From positions 1 through 20,259 of the forward strand of contig JABDBO010000011.1 in assembly GCA_013288575.1 (NCBI GenBank): DNA of 20,259 bases. The letters are read 5' to 3'. Positions within the stretch are counted from its first letter, which is position 1. Each line of letters begins with the position of its first letter. The notes beneath the pieces were generated by a model that was given only the letters and a program-made list of their open reading frames with translations, had not been told where the DNA came from and made no database searches. The translations under genes were made by a program, and so were the position numbers. Below, in pieces: positions 13,054 to 20,259 of the stretch. The DNA comes from Alphaproteobacteria bacterium (GTDB taxonomy: Bacteria > Pseudomonadota > Alphaproteobacteria > Rickettsiales > 21-14-0-20-44-7).

Positions 13054-14729
13054 TATTTCATTTCCTCAGGAGCGCTGACTCCTAAAATTTGAAGGCCTGA
13101 AGCTATCACAATACTTACCGCTTTGACAAGTGCCAGACGTGCTTGGCTTGTGGCTTGGTTTTCGACGAGGAAACGCAGGTCTTTGTTGCCAGTACCGACG
13201 TTCCATAATGAGTGGAATTCGCCAGCGAGTTCAGTTAAGTAAAATGCAATTCGATGTGGTTCATATTGAGTTGCCGCTTGTTCTAGGACGCGCGGATATT
13301 CAGCAAGTTTTTTAATTAGGTTTAGCTCGTGCGAGTCGTTTAGCAATGTTAGATCTGCGCCATCATAGTTTTTAATTTCGGCCTGGCGCATAACCGAGTG
13401 GCAGCGAGCATGGGCGTATTGGACATAGAAAACCGGGTTGTCTTTGGTTTGTTCGACAACTTTGGCGAGGTCAAAATCTAGCGGGATTTCGTTTTTGCGG
13501 GTGAGCATGATGAAGCGCAGCGCGTCGATGCCGACTTCTTCGATGACATCTTCGATGAAAATGAAATTGCCACCGCGCTTGGACATTTTGACCAATTCGC
13601 CATTTTGCAAGAGTTTCACTAACGCAACGAGTTTAACTTCGATTTCAACTTTATTGCTGGAAAGTGCGGCAACGCCTGCTTTAATACGTTTTACATAACC
13701 AGCATGGTCTGCACCCAGCACATTTACCAATTTGGTATATCCGCGTTTGATTTTATTTAAGTGATAGCCAAGATCGCCTGCGAAATAGGTGAAGCTGCCG
13801 TCAGATTTTTTGATGGCGCGGTCGATGTCATCGCCGAATTCGGTGGATTTGAAGAGGGTTTGCTCGCGTTCTTCCCAATCATCCGGTTTTTTGCCTTTTG
13901 GTGGCTCTAAGACGCCTTTGTAGATATAACCTTTTTCAGTCAGGAGTTTGAGCGCTGCTTCAACAAAACCTTCTTCGGTTATTTCGGCTTCCGAGGTGAA
14001 AACTTCATGCTCGATATTGGCGGATTTTAAGTTGGCGCGGATGATTTTCATGATTTCGGTAATCACGAATTTCTTAATTTGGGCCAAGTCTTTTTGGGTG
14101 AGATTGTCACCCAATTCTTTGCGCATGGCTTCTGCCACAGGGATTAGATATTCGCCCGGATACATTCCCGCAGGAATTTCTTTTGCACCTTGATAACGCA
14201 GTAGCGTGGATTTAGCCAAAACATCAACCTGCCCGCCAGCATCGTTTACATAATATTCGCGGGTGACTTCGAAGCCGGTTTTTTGTAGCACATTGGACAA
14301 CACATCACCAAACACACTGCCCCGCGCATGGCCGATGTGCAAGGGGCCAGTTGGGTTTACGGAGACATATTCGACATTCACTTTTTCTTGCAAGCCGATA
14401 TCGGAAATGCCGTAATCAATGCCCATTTCGTTGATGATATTGACCTGGTCTTGGATGAAAGCTTTTTTGAGGCGGAAGTTGATGAAACCGGGGCCGGCGA
14501 TGGAAATTTCATCAACGCAATTAATCTGTTTGAAAAGTTTTTGGAAATCTTCCGCCAGTTGTTTGGGGTTTTTATTGGCGGTTTTGGCCAGCACCATAGC
14601 GGCATTAGTGGAGATATCGCCATGCGTATTATCTTTCGGCGGCTCAACGGTTATGCGCTTTAAGCCGTCTTTTGGGTAAAGGCTCAAAAGATCAAGAATC
14701 TGGTCGCGGATATGTTCAAAAATATTCAT
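13053..14729 (-). CDS. argS: Arginyl-tRNA synthetase
   Basis: ArgS is a class Ia synthetase that charges tRNA(Arg) with arginine in the cytoplasm. The 558 residues are near the normal length. The N-terminal additional domain (about 1-110) is followed by the catalytic domain with the HIGH box (131-134, in NPTGPLHIGHARGSVFGD), EYYVNDAGGQ (158-167), HLNKIKRGYTKLVNVLGADH (323-342), and KMSKR (381-385). The C-terminal DALR helical domain ends in ALVKAVSIVIASGLQILGV. ATG 14729 gives the expected N-terminus (MNIFEHIRDQILDLL). It is first in an overlapping set with the SPOR gene and nagZ. A TATAAT lies 24 bases upstream. Confidence 0.98.
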   Translation of the reverse strand: MNIFEHIRDQILDLLSLYPKDGLKRITVEPPKDNTHGDISTNAAMVLAKTANKNPKQLAEDFQKLFKQINCVDEISIAGPGFINFRLKKAFIQDQVNIINEMGIDYGISDIGLQEKVNVEYVSVNPTGPLHIGHARGSVFGDVLSNVLQKTGFEVTREYYVNDAGGQVDVLAKSTLLRYQGAKEIPAGMYPGEYLIPVAEAMRKELGDNLTQKDLAQIKKFVITEIMKIIRANLKSANIEHEVFTSEAEITEEGFVEAALKLLTEKGYIYKGVLEPPKGKKPDDWEEREQTLFKSTEFGDDIDRAIKKSDGSFTYFAGDLGYHLNKIKRGYTKLVNVLGADHAGYVKRIKAGVAALSSNKVEIEVKLVALVKLLQNGELVKMSKRGGNFIFIEDVIEEVGIDALRFIMLTRKNEIPLDFDLAKVVEQTKDNPVFYVQYAHARCHSVMRQAEIKNYDGADLTLLNDSHELNLIKKLAEYPRVLEQAATQYEPHRIAFYLTELAGEFHSLWNVGTGNKDLRFLVENQATSQARLALVKAVSIVIASGLQILGVSAPEEMK

Positions 14730-14753
14730 GGGGTTCGAGTTTTAAACCACCAC

Positions 14754-14759
14754 ATTATA
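14754..14759 (-). promoter_or_regulatory. -10 box of argS
   Basis: A perfect TATAAT on the minus strand (14759-14754), 24 bases before the ATG. The matching -35 position (TAGCTT) is poor. An alternative is TTGAAC starting 38 nt before the ATG with TTAAAA as -10, which would give a leader of only a few bases. Confidence 0.35.
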
Positions 14760-14774
14760 ATGTTCAAGAATTGA

Positions 14775-15269
14775 TTAAGCTATATGCGGGGCTTTACGCG
14801 GAATAGGCAAATCCTTTGGCGATAGGGCAGCGTATTTATCAATTGCAACAAAATGCGGATTTCCTCCACTTACAGACATATTGATGATTATGGTTCTTAA
14901 TGGATCATGATCGCAATTTGGTGTATAATTATTGCGCTCATTAGGAACAATTTCATTAAAGAAATTAAGCTTTAATTTTAACTTTTTATCTACAAGCAAT
15001 TCATGAGGTTTTTTATCATCCCCATTCCTTTTTATAAGGATTTTTGCTTCGGGATTGTGTAGAAAATAGCAATCTTGCTTTTCGCCCTTAGTAATAACTA
15101 TGCAGGGAAGAATTTCTGCACCTTTATACTTACTAGCATTGCATAAATAAATGTGAGCATCGCCTAATTTACTGATATCAAGCTCAATTTTTGAACCTAA
15201 CAGATCAAAACTATCGTTATTTGGTTCTAATTTTAATTCTGACGGTGGCGGACTAATTTCATGCCCCAT
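14775..15269 (-). CDS. Unrecognised 164-residue soluble protein
   Basis: I do not recognise this protein. It is soluble, with a proline-rich start (MGHEISPPPSELKLEPNNDS) and a body that alternates short hydrophobic runs and charged residues (SKIELDISKLGDAHIYLCNA, AKILIKRNGD, KLKLKLNFFNEIV). That pattern suggests a beta-sandwich-like fold. Three cysteines are present (in LCNASK, ILPCIV and DCYFLH), and another is in NCDHDP. It looks AT-rich. It is one of the few genes here with a good Shine-Dalgarno (AAGGA, 5 bases before the ATG) and a promoter set further upstream. It precedes argS with 45 bases between and is divergent from ispH. No homologous family comes to mind. Confidence 0.75.
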   Translation of the reverse strand: MGHEISPPPSELKLEPNNDSFDLLGSKIELDISKLGDAHIYLCNASKYKGAEILPCIVITKGEKQDCYFLHNPEAKILIKRNGDDKKPHELLVDKKLKLKLNFFNEIVPNERNNYTPNCDHDPLRTIIINMSVSGGNPHFVAIDKYAALSPKDLPIPRKAPHIA

Positions 15270-15274
15270 ACTTA

Positions 15275-15324
15275 TCCTTAATAATTATTAAGCTCCTATA
15301 TAGAATTTTAAAGACAGAAGTCAA
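15275..15324 (-). promoter_or_regulatory. Promoter, palindrome and Shine-Dalgarno of the 164-residue gene
   Basis: On the minus strand TTGACT (15324-15319), 16 bases, TATATA (15302-15297), then a 16-base perfect palindrome CTTAATAATTATTAAG (15292-15277) and AAGGA (15279-15275), 5 bases before the ATG at 15269. The palindrome spans the likely start point and touches the ribosome binding site. That position suits an operator or an RNA hairpin that masks the site. Confidence 0.42.
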
Positions 15325-15329
15325 ATAAA

Positions 15330-15358
15330 TTGAGAATTCTGAGAAAACTCGCTAAAAC
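15330..15358 (+). promoter_or_regulatory. Likely leaderless promoter of ispH
   Basis: TTGAGA (15330-15335, five of six), 17 bases, then TAAAAC (15353-15358, four of six), followed by 6 bases and the ATG at 15365. Transcription would begin at the ATG. It lies back to back with the promoter of the divergent gene, with 5 bases between the two -35 boxes. Confidence 0.48.
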
Positions 15359-15364
15359 ACCATT

Positions 15365-16282
15365 ATGAAAATCATACTAGCACAGCCGAGAGGCTTTTGC
15401 GCCGGGGTAGACCGGGCGATTGAGATTGTGGAATTGGCGTTGAAGAAATTCGGCGCGCCGGTTTATGTGCGGCATGAGATTGTGCATAATAAGTTTGTTG
15501 TGGATGATTTGAAGGCCAAAGGTGCCATTTTTGTGAATGAAGTGGATGAAATTCCTGATGGTGGGGTAACGGTTTTTTCAGCGCATGGAGTTTCGCAAAA
15601 GGTTGAGGATTCAGCGCGTCTGCGCGATTTGCCGACGATTGATGCAACCTGCCCGCTGGTGACGAAAGTTCATAATGAGGCGCGGCGCTATGAAAAAGCT
15701 GGTTCTGAGATTATTCTGATTGGCCATAAAGGACACCCGGAAGTTGAAGGAACATCTGGCCGCGTGAATAAAGTTATATTGGTTGAAAATGTCGGCGATG
15801 TAGCGCGGGTTAAAGTCGATAACCCTGATAATTTGGCTTATGTGACGCAGACGACATTAAGTGTTGATGATACGCGGGGGATTATTAATGCCTTGAAGGC
15901 GCGGTTTCCAAACATTATTGGGCCGGATACGAAGGATATTTGTTATGCGACTCAAAACCGGCAGAACTCGGTGCGGGAACTGGCGCCGGTGGTGGATGTA
16001 TTGCTGGTGATTGGGGCGGTAAATTCGAGCAATTCTAACCGTTTGCGCGATCTTGGTGAAGAGATGGGTGTAAAGTCGTATTTGATTGCGGGAGCGCAGG
16101 AGATTAACCCGGAATGGTTTAGAGCAGATTCTGTTGTTGGCGTGACAGCTGGTGCTAGTGCGCCGGAAGTGCTTGTGGAAAATGTTGTGGCGGCGCTGCA
16201 GAAATTGGGCGCGATGGAAATTTCCAAATTTGCGGGGATTGAAGAAAACGTTAAATTTAAACTGCCTGCGGAAGTTTTGTAG
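15365..16282 (+). CDS. ispH: 4-hydroxy-3-methylbut-2-enyl diphosphate reductase
   Basis: IspH is the last enzyme of the MEP isoprenoid pathway; it reduces HMBPP to IPP and DMAPP with a 4Fe-4S cluster. The 305 residues carry all three cluster cysteines: C12 (PRGFCAGV), C96 (DATCPLVTKVH) and C193 (DICYATQNRQ). Substrate-binding blocks are HEIVHN (37-42), SAHGVS (72-77), GHPEVEGT (123-130) and SSNSNRL (221-227). The start ATG is fixed by the conserved MKIILAQPRGFC. No Shine-Dalgarno is present. The last 26 bases overlap the 3' end of the glycosyltransferase gene on the other strand. Confidence 0.98.
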   Translation: MKIILAQPRGFCAGVDRAIEIVELALKKFGAPVYVRHEIVHNKFVVDDLKAKGAIFVNEVDEIPDGGVTVFSAHGVSQKVEDSARLRDLPTIDATCPLVTKVHNEARRYEKAGSEIILIGHKGHPEVEGTSGRVNKVILVENVGDVARVKVDNPDNLAYVTQTTLSVDDTRGIINALKARFPNIIGPDTKDICYATQNRQNSVRELAPVVDVLLVIGAVNSSNSNRLRDLGEEMGVKSYLIAGAQEINPEWFRADSVVGVTAGASAPEVLVENVVAALQKLGAMEISKFAGIEENVKFKLPAEVL

Positions 16283-17807
16283 GTTTTGCTTTTGCATTAA
16301 ACTCCTGGCAAATGCGCTCGGCTAGTTTTTCTACGTGGTCAGAATATGGGAATGAGGCGGCTTTGATATAAGCTTTTGTGCCCATGTTGCCGATGTTGAA
16401 ATGGGGTTGCATATAGGCAAGATAGCGCAAAATGTTTATACGCACTTTTTCTGGGGTGGATTCCAGGCAGTTTTGGATGGCTGATTTCGCCTCATCAACA
16501 TTTTCAATACGGTGAATGCTTTCACAGGCGCTATACCAGGCATTGGCGAAAATTATACATGGGCGGCCAGCTTTTAGGGCTTCCCAGCCGACGCTGCCGG
16601 ATAGGGTGGAAACTACTTGGGCGTTTTTTAGCACATCTTTTGAAGGGATTTTTTGGCTGATTAAGTGGACGTTTGGTAGTTTTAGATAATCCTGATAATC
16701 GCTGATATCGCGCTGGTGGCGGCCTTTTAGAAGGTTAATTTTGTTATATTGGCGCGGGTTTTCCTTGATGTAGAGCTTCCATCCCGATGGGAGTGATTTG
16801 GCAAGAATGTCGATTGCCAGCAAATGATCTTCGAACAGCTCTGCTTCAGGCGTTGAGGTGCGCTCAGGCTGGAGGTGCATAGCAAAGTAGATATATTTGC
16901 AATTTAAGTCCGGAGTGATTGCCAGTTCGTCATGTTTACGCTGTAGATATTTGTGGCGCGGGATTTCGTAAAGGCGGATCAAACGGCGGATTTTTGGGGA
17001 ATAAACACCGTTTAATGCCAGGGCGGTTTTAAATTTGGGGGTGGTTAGTACGAAGCGTTTGAAACGGTCAGCGAATACGCCCAGTTTTTCTTTGTCGATT
17101 TTCTTTTTTGCTTTAGCGACATTTTTTGCGCCACTTACAGCATCATTTTTTTGGATGACGTAGTTTAGAACTTTGCTCTCGCCCATTGCGCGTTCAAGCA
17201 AGGCTTGGGAAATAGCGGCTTTTAATTCGGCTTCTGTAGCGCCGAGCATAAAACTAGCGGGAACTTTTTCATAGCCGCTGTAATCGTGACGGATGAGGAT
17301 GTGGTCGTTGATCATGGTGTGGGCAGCGAGCAGCGTGGTTAGGCCGAGTTCTTTAGCGGTGATGAATGCCATATAATCAGAAATATTATGCGGGGTGCAG
17401 CCGGAGAGAACGCTGGTGATTTTATTTTGCTGGTAGAAAGCGAGCCAATAGCGAAGGTTTTCGCGGAACAGGCGTTTACGGTAGCGGTATGAGCGGGGGA
17501 AATAGCTGAAACGGTCGGTCAATATATAGAAATCGCGCTCGTATTTTTCGAAGGTGGCAATAGTTTTGGCGTCTAGCACAGCGTAGTTTTTGCCAAAATC
17601 TGCTTCGATTAGTTTTGAGAGGGTTTCGATGCGGTAGAATTTTTTGCCGTCAATTTGAATTGGTTTTGAGGCATCAAAATAATGGTTGGGTGCTGGAGTA
17701 TCGCGGAATTGGACGACAGCATGCGAAATTTTTAAGCCGCGTTTTTCGGCGGCGAGCAAGACATCCTGCCAATATGGAGCTTCGATTGCTAAAACTAATG
17801 TTGTCAT
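16257..17807 (-). CDS. Capsule polysaccharide biosynthesis-type glycosyltransferase
   Basis: This 516-residue soluble or peripheral protein resembles the Capsule_synth family (KpsC/KpsS-like) in its second half. The block HLQPERTSTPEAELFEDHLLA starts at 311, SGWKLYIKENPRQ is at 341-353, and TLSGSVGWEALKAGRP (401-416) resembles the nucleotide-sugar binding loop of GT-B folds. The first half is a more divergent Rossmann-like part (SVLSGCTPHNISDYMAFITA). Substrate and linkage cannot be read from the sequence; a role in surface polysaccharide or lipid-linked glycan is inferred. It starts 6 bases after the ABC exporter gene, so the two form an operon. The start ATG 17807 has only a weak TAAAG before it. 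Confidence 0.86.
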   Translation of the reverse strand: MTTLVLAIEAPYWQDVLLAAEKRGLKISHAVVQFRDTPAPNHYFDASKPIQIDGKKFYRIETLSKLIEADFGKNYAVLDAKTIATFEKYERDFYILTDRFSYFPRSYRYRKRLFRENLRYWLAFYQQNKITSVLSGCTPHNISDYMAFITAKELGLTTLLAAHTMINDHILIRHDYSGYEKVPASFMLGATEAELKAAISQALLERAMGESKVLNYVIQKNDAVSGAKNVAKAKKKIDKEKLGVFADRFKRFVLTTPKFKTALALNGVYSPKIRRLIRLYEIPRHKYLQRKHDELAITPDLNCKYIYFAMHLQPERTSTPEAELFEDHLLAIDILAKSLPSGWKLYIKENPRQYNKINLLKGRHQRDISDYQDYLKLPNVHLISQKIPSKDVLKNAQVVSTLSGSVGWEALKAGRPCIIFANAWYSACESIHRIENVDEAKSAIQNCLESTPEKVRINILRYLAYMQPHFNIGNMGTKAYIKAASFPYSDHVEKLAERICQEFNAKAKPTKLPQAV

Positions 17808-17813
17808 AAAACT

Positions 17814-19556
17814 TTACTGGAAGTTAAATAGCTTGCGGTAAATTTCGGATTTTTCGAGCAGTTCTTTGTGCGTGCCGCTATCAACCACGCGGCCCTCACT
17901 CATAACATAAATAATATCAGCATTCACAACAGTTGAAAGACGGTGGGCGATGATGAGCGTGGTTTTTCCAGCCATAAGGTTTTCAAGTGCAGCCTGGAAC
18001 TCACGCTCAGAAACGGAATCAAGCGCGGAGGTGGCCTCGTCGAGCAATAATATATCAGTATCGCGCAAAATGGCGCGGGCGATGGAAACGCGTTGTTTCT
18101 GGCCGCCAGAAAGGCGAATGCCGTCTTCGCCAACCATTGTGTTATAACCTTGGGGCAAGTTTTTAATGAATTCATCAGCAACGGCAGTTTTGGCAGCGCT
18201 TTCGATCATTTCTTCAGTTGCATCTGCGCGGCCATAGCCGATGTTTTCAGAAACGCTGGCATCAAAGAGGAAGATATCTTGCGTGACGAGTGAGAGATTA
18301 GAGCGCAGGCTCTCAGTTGTGACTTCAGTAATATCTTGTCCGTCAATTAATATGCGGCCGCTTTCTGGCTCGAAGAAGCGGAGAAGAAGATTCATGATGG
18401 TTGATTTGCCGCTACCGGAATGGCCGACAAGGGCGACGTGTTTACCGCCGGGAACTACGAGGTTTAATGAGTTAAGAGCGTATGACCCCTGCCCCTCTGG
18501 TGCATCATATTTGAATGAAACATTTTCAAATTTGATTTCGCCGGTTTTTACTTCGAGGTTTTGTGCATTTTGTTTGTTTTCAATACCTGGTTTGGTATCA
18601 AGTATTGCAAAATATCTCTCAGCTGCGGCAAGTGCGTTTTGGATTGTGTTGCTTAAATTACCCATGCTTTTGGCAGGCCGAAGAAGCATTAACATACCGG
18701 CGGCGAAGGCGATAACATTGGCTTCTTTTGATTTATCGGCGGACGCGCTGACATACCAGATGACAGTAGCGATGGCAAAACCTGATAATATTGAGAGAAT
18801 TGGCCCATTAATGTTGCTGACGCGAACGCTTTTGATGCGGTTGATGAAGTTTTTATCCATTAAGCCGTTAAGACGTTTAATTTCAGATTCTTCGGTTTGA
18901 TATGATTTCACGGTGCGGATGCCGCTAAAAGTTTCGCCCATTTTGCTGGTTATTACAGCCGTTTGCTCAGCACTTTGGCGGGCTAATTTGCGCAATCTTT
19001 TACCAGCGCGCATGATGGGGTAAACTATGAGGCCGAGGATTAGGAAGGTGATGATTGAAAGGCGCCAATCCATGTTTATCATAATGCCGACTGTAAAAGC
19101 CATGCTCAATGCCTGGCGGAAAATGCCGACGATGAAATCAGTGACGGCAGCGCGAATCATCCCTACGTCATTTGAAATACGAGAAATTAATTCGCCGGAA
19201 TTTTTGCTGTAATGGAATTTGATATCGGAGTGGATTATATGGCGGAATAATTTTTTTTGCATGTCATTGACTATGCCAAAACCGACATAACTCATGGTTA
19301 GGTTTGAGGCGTAGCTGGAAAGGCCAAGCAGAGTAAAAAGGCCGATGATTTTTAGAGGTAAAATATAAGTTGAGCTACCGCCTTTATTTTTCAAGATATC
19401 GTGAAAAACTTCCTTGATGATAAAAAGTTGCGACGAATTGGCCACAGAAAAAATAACCATAAAAATTATGGCCAGTATCAGCCATGGTAATTTTGGCTTG
19501 GTATATTCGTTAAACAGCCTTTTTATAAGGCGCGCATCAGTCTTTATCATGCGCAT
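17814..19556 (-). CDS. MsbA-type lipid/polysaccharide ABC exporter
   Basis: This is a half-transporter of 580 residues: six membrane helices (about 23-300) fused to an ATPase domain. The ATPase has Walker A GHSGSGKST (378-386), the Q-loop in SLVTQDIF (422-429), signature RLSGGQKQR (481-489), Walker B ILLLDEATSALD (502-513) and the switch histidine in IAHRLS (536-541). It would work as a homodimer in the inner membrane. The architecture is that of MsbA, which flips lipid A core, but related exporters move other glycolipids or peptides, so I leave the symbol blank. The following glycosyltransferase supports a glycan-linked substrate. Two starts are possible: ATG 19556 (used here) or ATG 19550; a weak promoter positioned for a leaderless start fits 19550. 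Confidence 0.93.
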   Translation of the reverse strand: MRMIKTDARLIKRLFNEYTKPKLPWLILAIIFMVIFSVANSSQLFIIKEVFHDILKNKGGSSTYILPLKIIGLFTLLGLSSYASNLTMSYVGFGIVNDMQKKLFRHIIHSDIKFHYSKNSGELISRISNDVGMIRAAVTDFIVGIFRQALSMAFTVGIMINMDWRLSIITFLILGLIVYPIMRAGKRLRKLARQSAEQTAVITSKMGETFSGIRTVKSYQTEESEIKRLNGLMDKNFINRIKSVRVSNINGPILSILSGFAIATVIWYVSASADKSKEANVIAFAAGMLMLLRPAKSMGNLSNTIQNALAAAERYFAILDTKPGIENKQNAQNLEVKTGEIKFENVSFKYDAPEGQGSYALNSLNLVVPGGKHVALVGHSGSGKSTIMNLLLRFFEPESGRILIDGQDITEVTTESLRSNLSLVTQDIFLFDASVSENIGYGRADATEEMIESAAKTAVADEFIKNLPQGYNTMVGEDGIRLSGGQKQRVSIARAILRDTDILLLDEATSALDSVSEREFQAALENLMAGKTTLIIAHRLSTVVNADIIYVMSEGRVVDSGTHKELLEKSEIYRKLFNFQ

Positions 19557-19585
19557 AATATGGTTAATCTAACCGGCTATCGCAA
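19557..19585 (-). promoter_or_regulatory. Weak candidate promoter of the ABC exporter operon
   Basis: On the minus strand TTGCGA (19585-19580), 17 bases, CATATT (19562-19557), then 6 bases to the alternative ATG at 19550. Each box matches four of six bases. If real, the exporter starts at 19550. Confidence 0.27.
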
Positions 19586-19593
19586 GGTTTTTC

Positions 19594-19621
19594 TTGTTTT
19601 TGGCTTATTTAAAGTTATATC
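19594..19621 (+). promoter_or_regulatory. Candidate leaderless promoter of the NDUFS4-like gene
   Basis: TTGTTT (19594-19599), 16 bases, TATATC (19616-19621), then 6 bases to the ATG at 19628. It is modest in sequence but has the same geometry as the better promoters here. Confidence 0.32.
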
Positions 19622-19627
19622 AGTAGT

Positions 19628-19927
19628 ATGAAAGCAAGAATATATAAACCGGCGCGCAATGCCATGCAATCTGGCGAGCGTAATACCAAGAAATGGGTGC
19701 TGCAATTTGTGCAGACTGACGCACGTTATCCTGAGCCGATTATGGGGTGGACGGCGGGTGCCAACACGCAGCAGCAATTCACGCTTTATTTTGATAGCCA
19801 GGAAAAGGCGATAAAATATGCTGAGAGCAAAAATATCGAGTGGTATCTTGACCTGCCGCATAAGCGTAAGCAAGAGAAGAAATCATATGCGGATAATTTT
19901 GCGTATAAGCCATTAACAGGCGAATAA
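19628..19927 (+). CDS. NDUFS4-like complex I accessory subunit
   Basis: This 99-residue protein belongs to the ETC complex I subunit family (bacterial counterpart of mitochondrial NDUFS4, the 18 kDa subunit). Hallmarks are ARIYKPARNAMQSG (3-16), the block PIMGWTAGANTQQQ (37-50), EKAIKYAESKNIEWYL and the C-terminal YADNFAYKP (87-95). In alphaproteobacteria and mitochondria it sits on the peripheral arm of NADH:ubiquinone oxidoreductase and stabilises it; it has no catalytic centre. It stands alone here, away from any nuo genes, which is usual. It is a useful taxonomic marker because it is largely confined to alphaproteobacteria and mitochondria. There is no Shine-Dalgarno before the ATG. It converges with the dehydrogenase gene, leaving 24 bases between. 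Confidence 0.93.
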   Translation: MKARIYKPARNAMQSGERNTKKWVLQFVQTDARYPEPIMGWTAGANTQQQFTLYFDSQEKAIKYAESKNIEWYLDLPHKRKQEKKSYADNFAYKPLTGE

Positions 19928-19951
19928 TTTTAATTGCGCTCGGATTTTATT

Positions 19952-20259
19952 CTACCAAACAGTTAGGCCGCCATCGACGATGATATTTTGGCCAGTAACG
20001 TAAGATGATTCATCAGAAGCGAGGAATACTAAGGCCCCGTGGAGTTCATCAGGTTTACCCATACGGTTCATTGGCACGCGAGCAGAATATCTTTTGACAA
20101 AAGTATCATTCTGGCCGCTGAATATGCCACCAGGAGTTATGCAATTTACGCGAATACCGTCTTTACCCCAATATGAAGCAAGATAATTTGTCAAACCAAC
20201 CACAGCTGCTTTGCTAGTGCTATAAATGGCCGGTGTATTGATGGCGCGGCCGTTATATT
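19952..20259 (-). CDS. Short-chain dehydrogenase/reductase, C-terminal part
   Basis: The frame is open to the window edge, so the N-terminal part, including the nucleotide-binding glycine motif, is missing. The visible 102 residues begin YNGRAINTPAIYSTSKAAV, with the catalytic tyrosine and lysine of the YxxxK motif. They continue with GKDGIRVNCITPGGI, RMGKPDELHGALVFLASDESSYVTG and the terminal NIIVDGGLTVW, all standard for classical SDRs of the FabG-like group. The DGG-x-T-x-W ending resembles SDRs found in surface-sugar or flagellin-glycan gene clusters. With the exporter and glycosyltransferase nearby, that hints at a glycan locus continuing past the window edge, but a general reductase is equally possible. 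A GTG at 20203 is an internal valine codon, not the start. Confidence 0.88.
   Translation of the reverse strand, partial: YNGRAINTPAIYSTSKAAVVGLTNYLASYWGKDGIRVNCITPGGIFSGQNDTFVKRYSARVPMNRMGKPDELHGALVFLASDESSYVTGQNIIVDGGLTVW

Noticed and set aside
15278..15291. CtrA-type site TTAA-N7-TTAA
   Set aside because: The two TTAA are separated by 6 bases, not 7, and form a simple AT palindrome; other AT-rich spots did not fit either.
18241..18900. Long open frame on the plus strand, 219 codons
   Set aside because: It lies antisense within the ABC exporter gene, over the ATPase and end of the membrane domain; the opposite frame carries all family motifs.
20201..20203. GTG as the start of the short-chain dehydrogenase
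   Set aside because: The frame continues upstream with the catalytic YSTSK motif, so this is an internal valine.

Overview
The window looks like chromosome from a moderately AT-rich alphaproteobacterium, probably little-studied or uncultured. The evidence is the NDUFS4-type complex I accessory protein (19628-19927), the alphaproteobacterial IhfA-MerR pair, the RPLSPHLQVY-type SdhC with its SdhD, the argS-SPOR-nagZ order, and the DNA-encoded CCA ends of both tRNAs. Nearly everything is housekeeping. I see no phage, transposon, CRISPR array, rRNA or complete known defence system.

Layout. 1-2733 (+): the 3' end of an unrecognised gene, gatB, ihfA and a MerR-like regulator. 2730-5822 (-): murJ, a small unknown gene, then ygfZ translationally coupled to a two-helix membrane protein that resembles an ion-channel pore module with a degenerate filter. 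5984-6231 (+): tRNA-Ile(GAT) and tRNA-Ala(TGC), the pair normally found inside an rRNA operon, here with no rRNA. 6287-8781 (+): three genes I do not recognise; the first two use AGA/AGG arginine codons freely, unlike their neighbours. 8771-10820 (-): sdhC-sdhD, a spacer with two strong hairpins, and hemW. 10896-11339 (+): secG, divergent from sdhC across overlapping promoters. 11340-15269 (-): an unknown gene, argS, a SPOR-domain protein and nagZ, the last three overlapping. 15365-16282 (+): ispH. 16257-19556 (-): an MsbA-type ABC exporter followed by a capsule-type glycosyltransferase. 19628-19927 (+): the NDUFS4-like gene. 19952-20259 (-): the C-terminal part of a short-chain dehydrogenase, cut by the window edge.

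How the genes fit together. GatB, ArgS and the two tRNAs serve translation. SdhCD, the NDUFS4-like protein, YgfZ, HemW and IspH touch respiration, haem or Fe-S chemistry. MurJ, NagZ, the SPOR protein, MsbA and the glycosyltransferase serve the envelope. Each gene mostly has its own promoter, with short coupled pairs.

The most interesting cross-cutting signal is in the promoters. Many genes lack a Shine-Dalgarno sequence and instead carry a TTGACA-like box whose first base lies 34-36 nt before the ATG, with a -10-like box ending 6-7 nt before the ATG. That is the geometry of leaderless mRNAs. The two genes with good Shine-Dalgarno sequences (ihfA and the gene ending at 14775) have their promoters further upstream. 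I also see three copies of the KOPS-type octamer GGGCAGGG, all on the minus strand and spaced 6.5-6.9 kb apart. I did not find a clearly new multi-gene system; the unrecognised trio at 6287-8781 is the best candidate for unknown biology.
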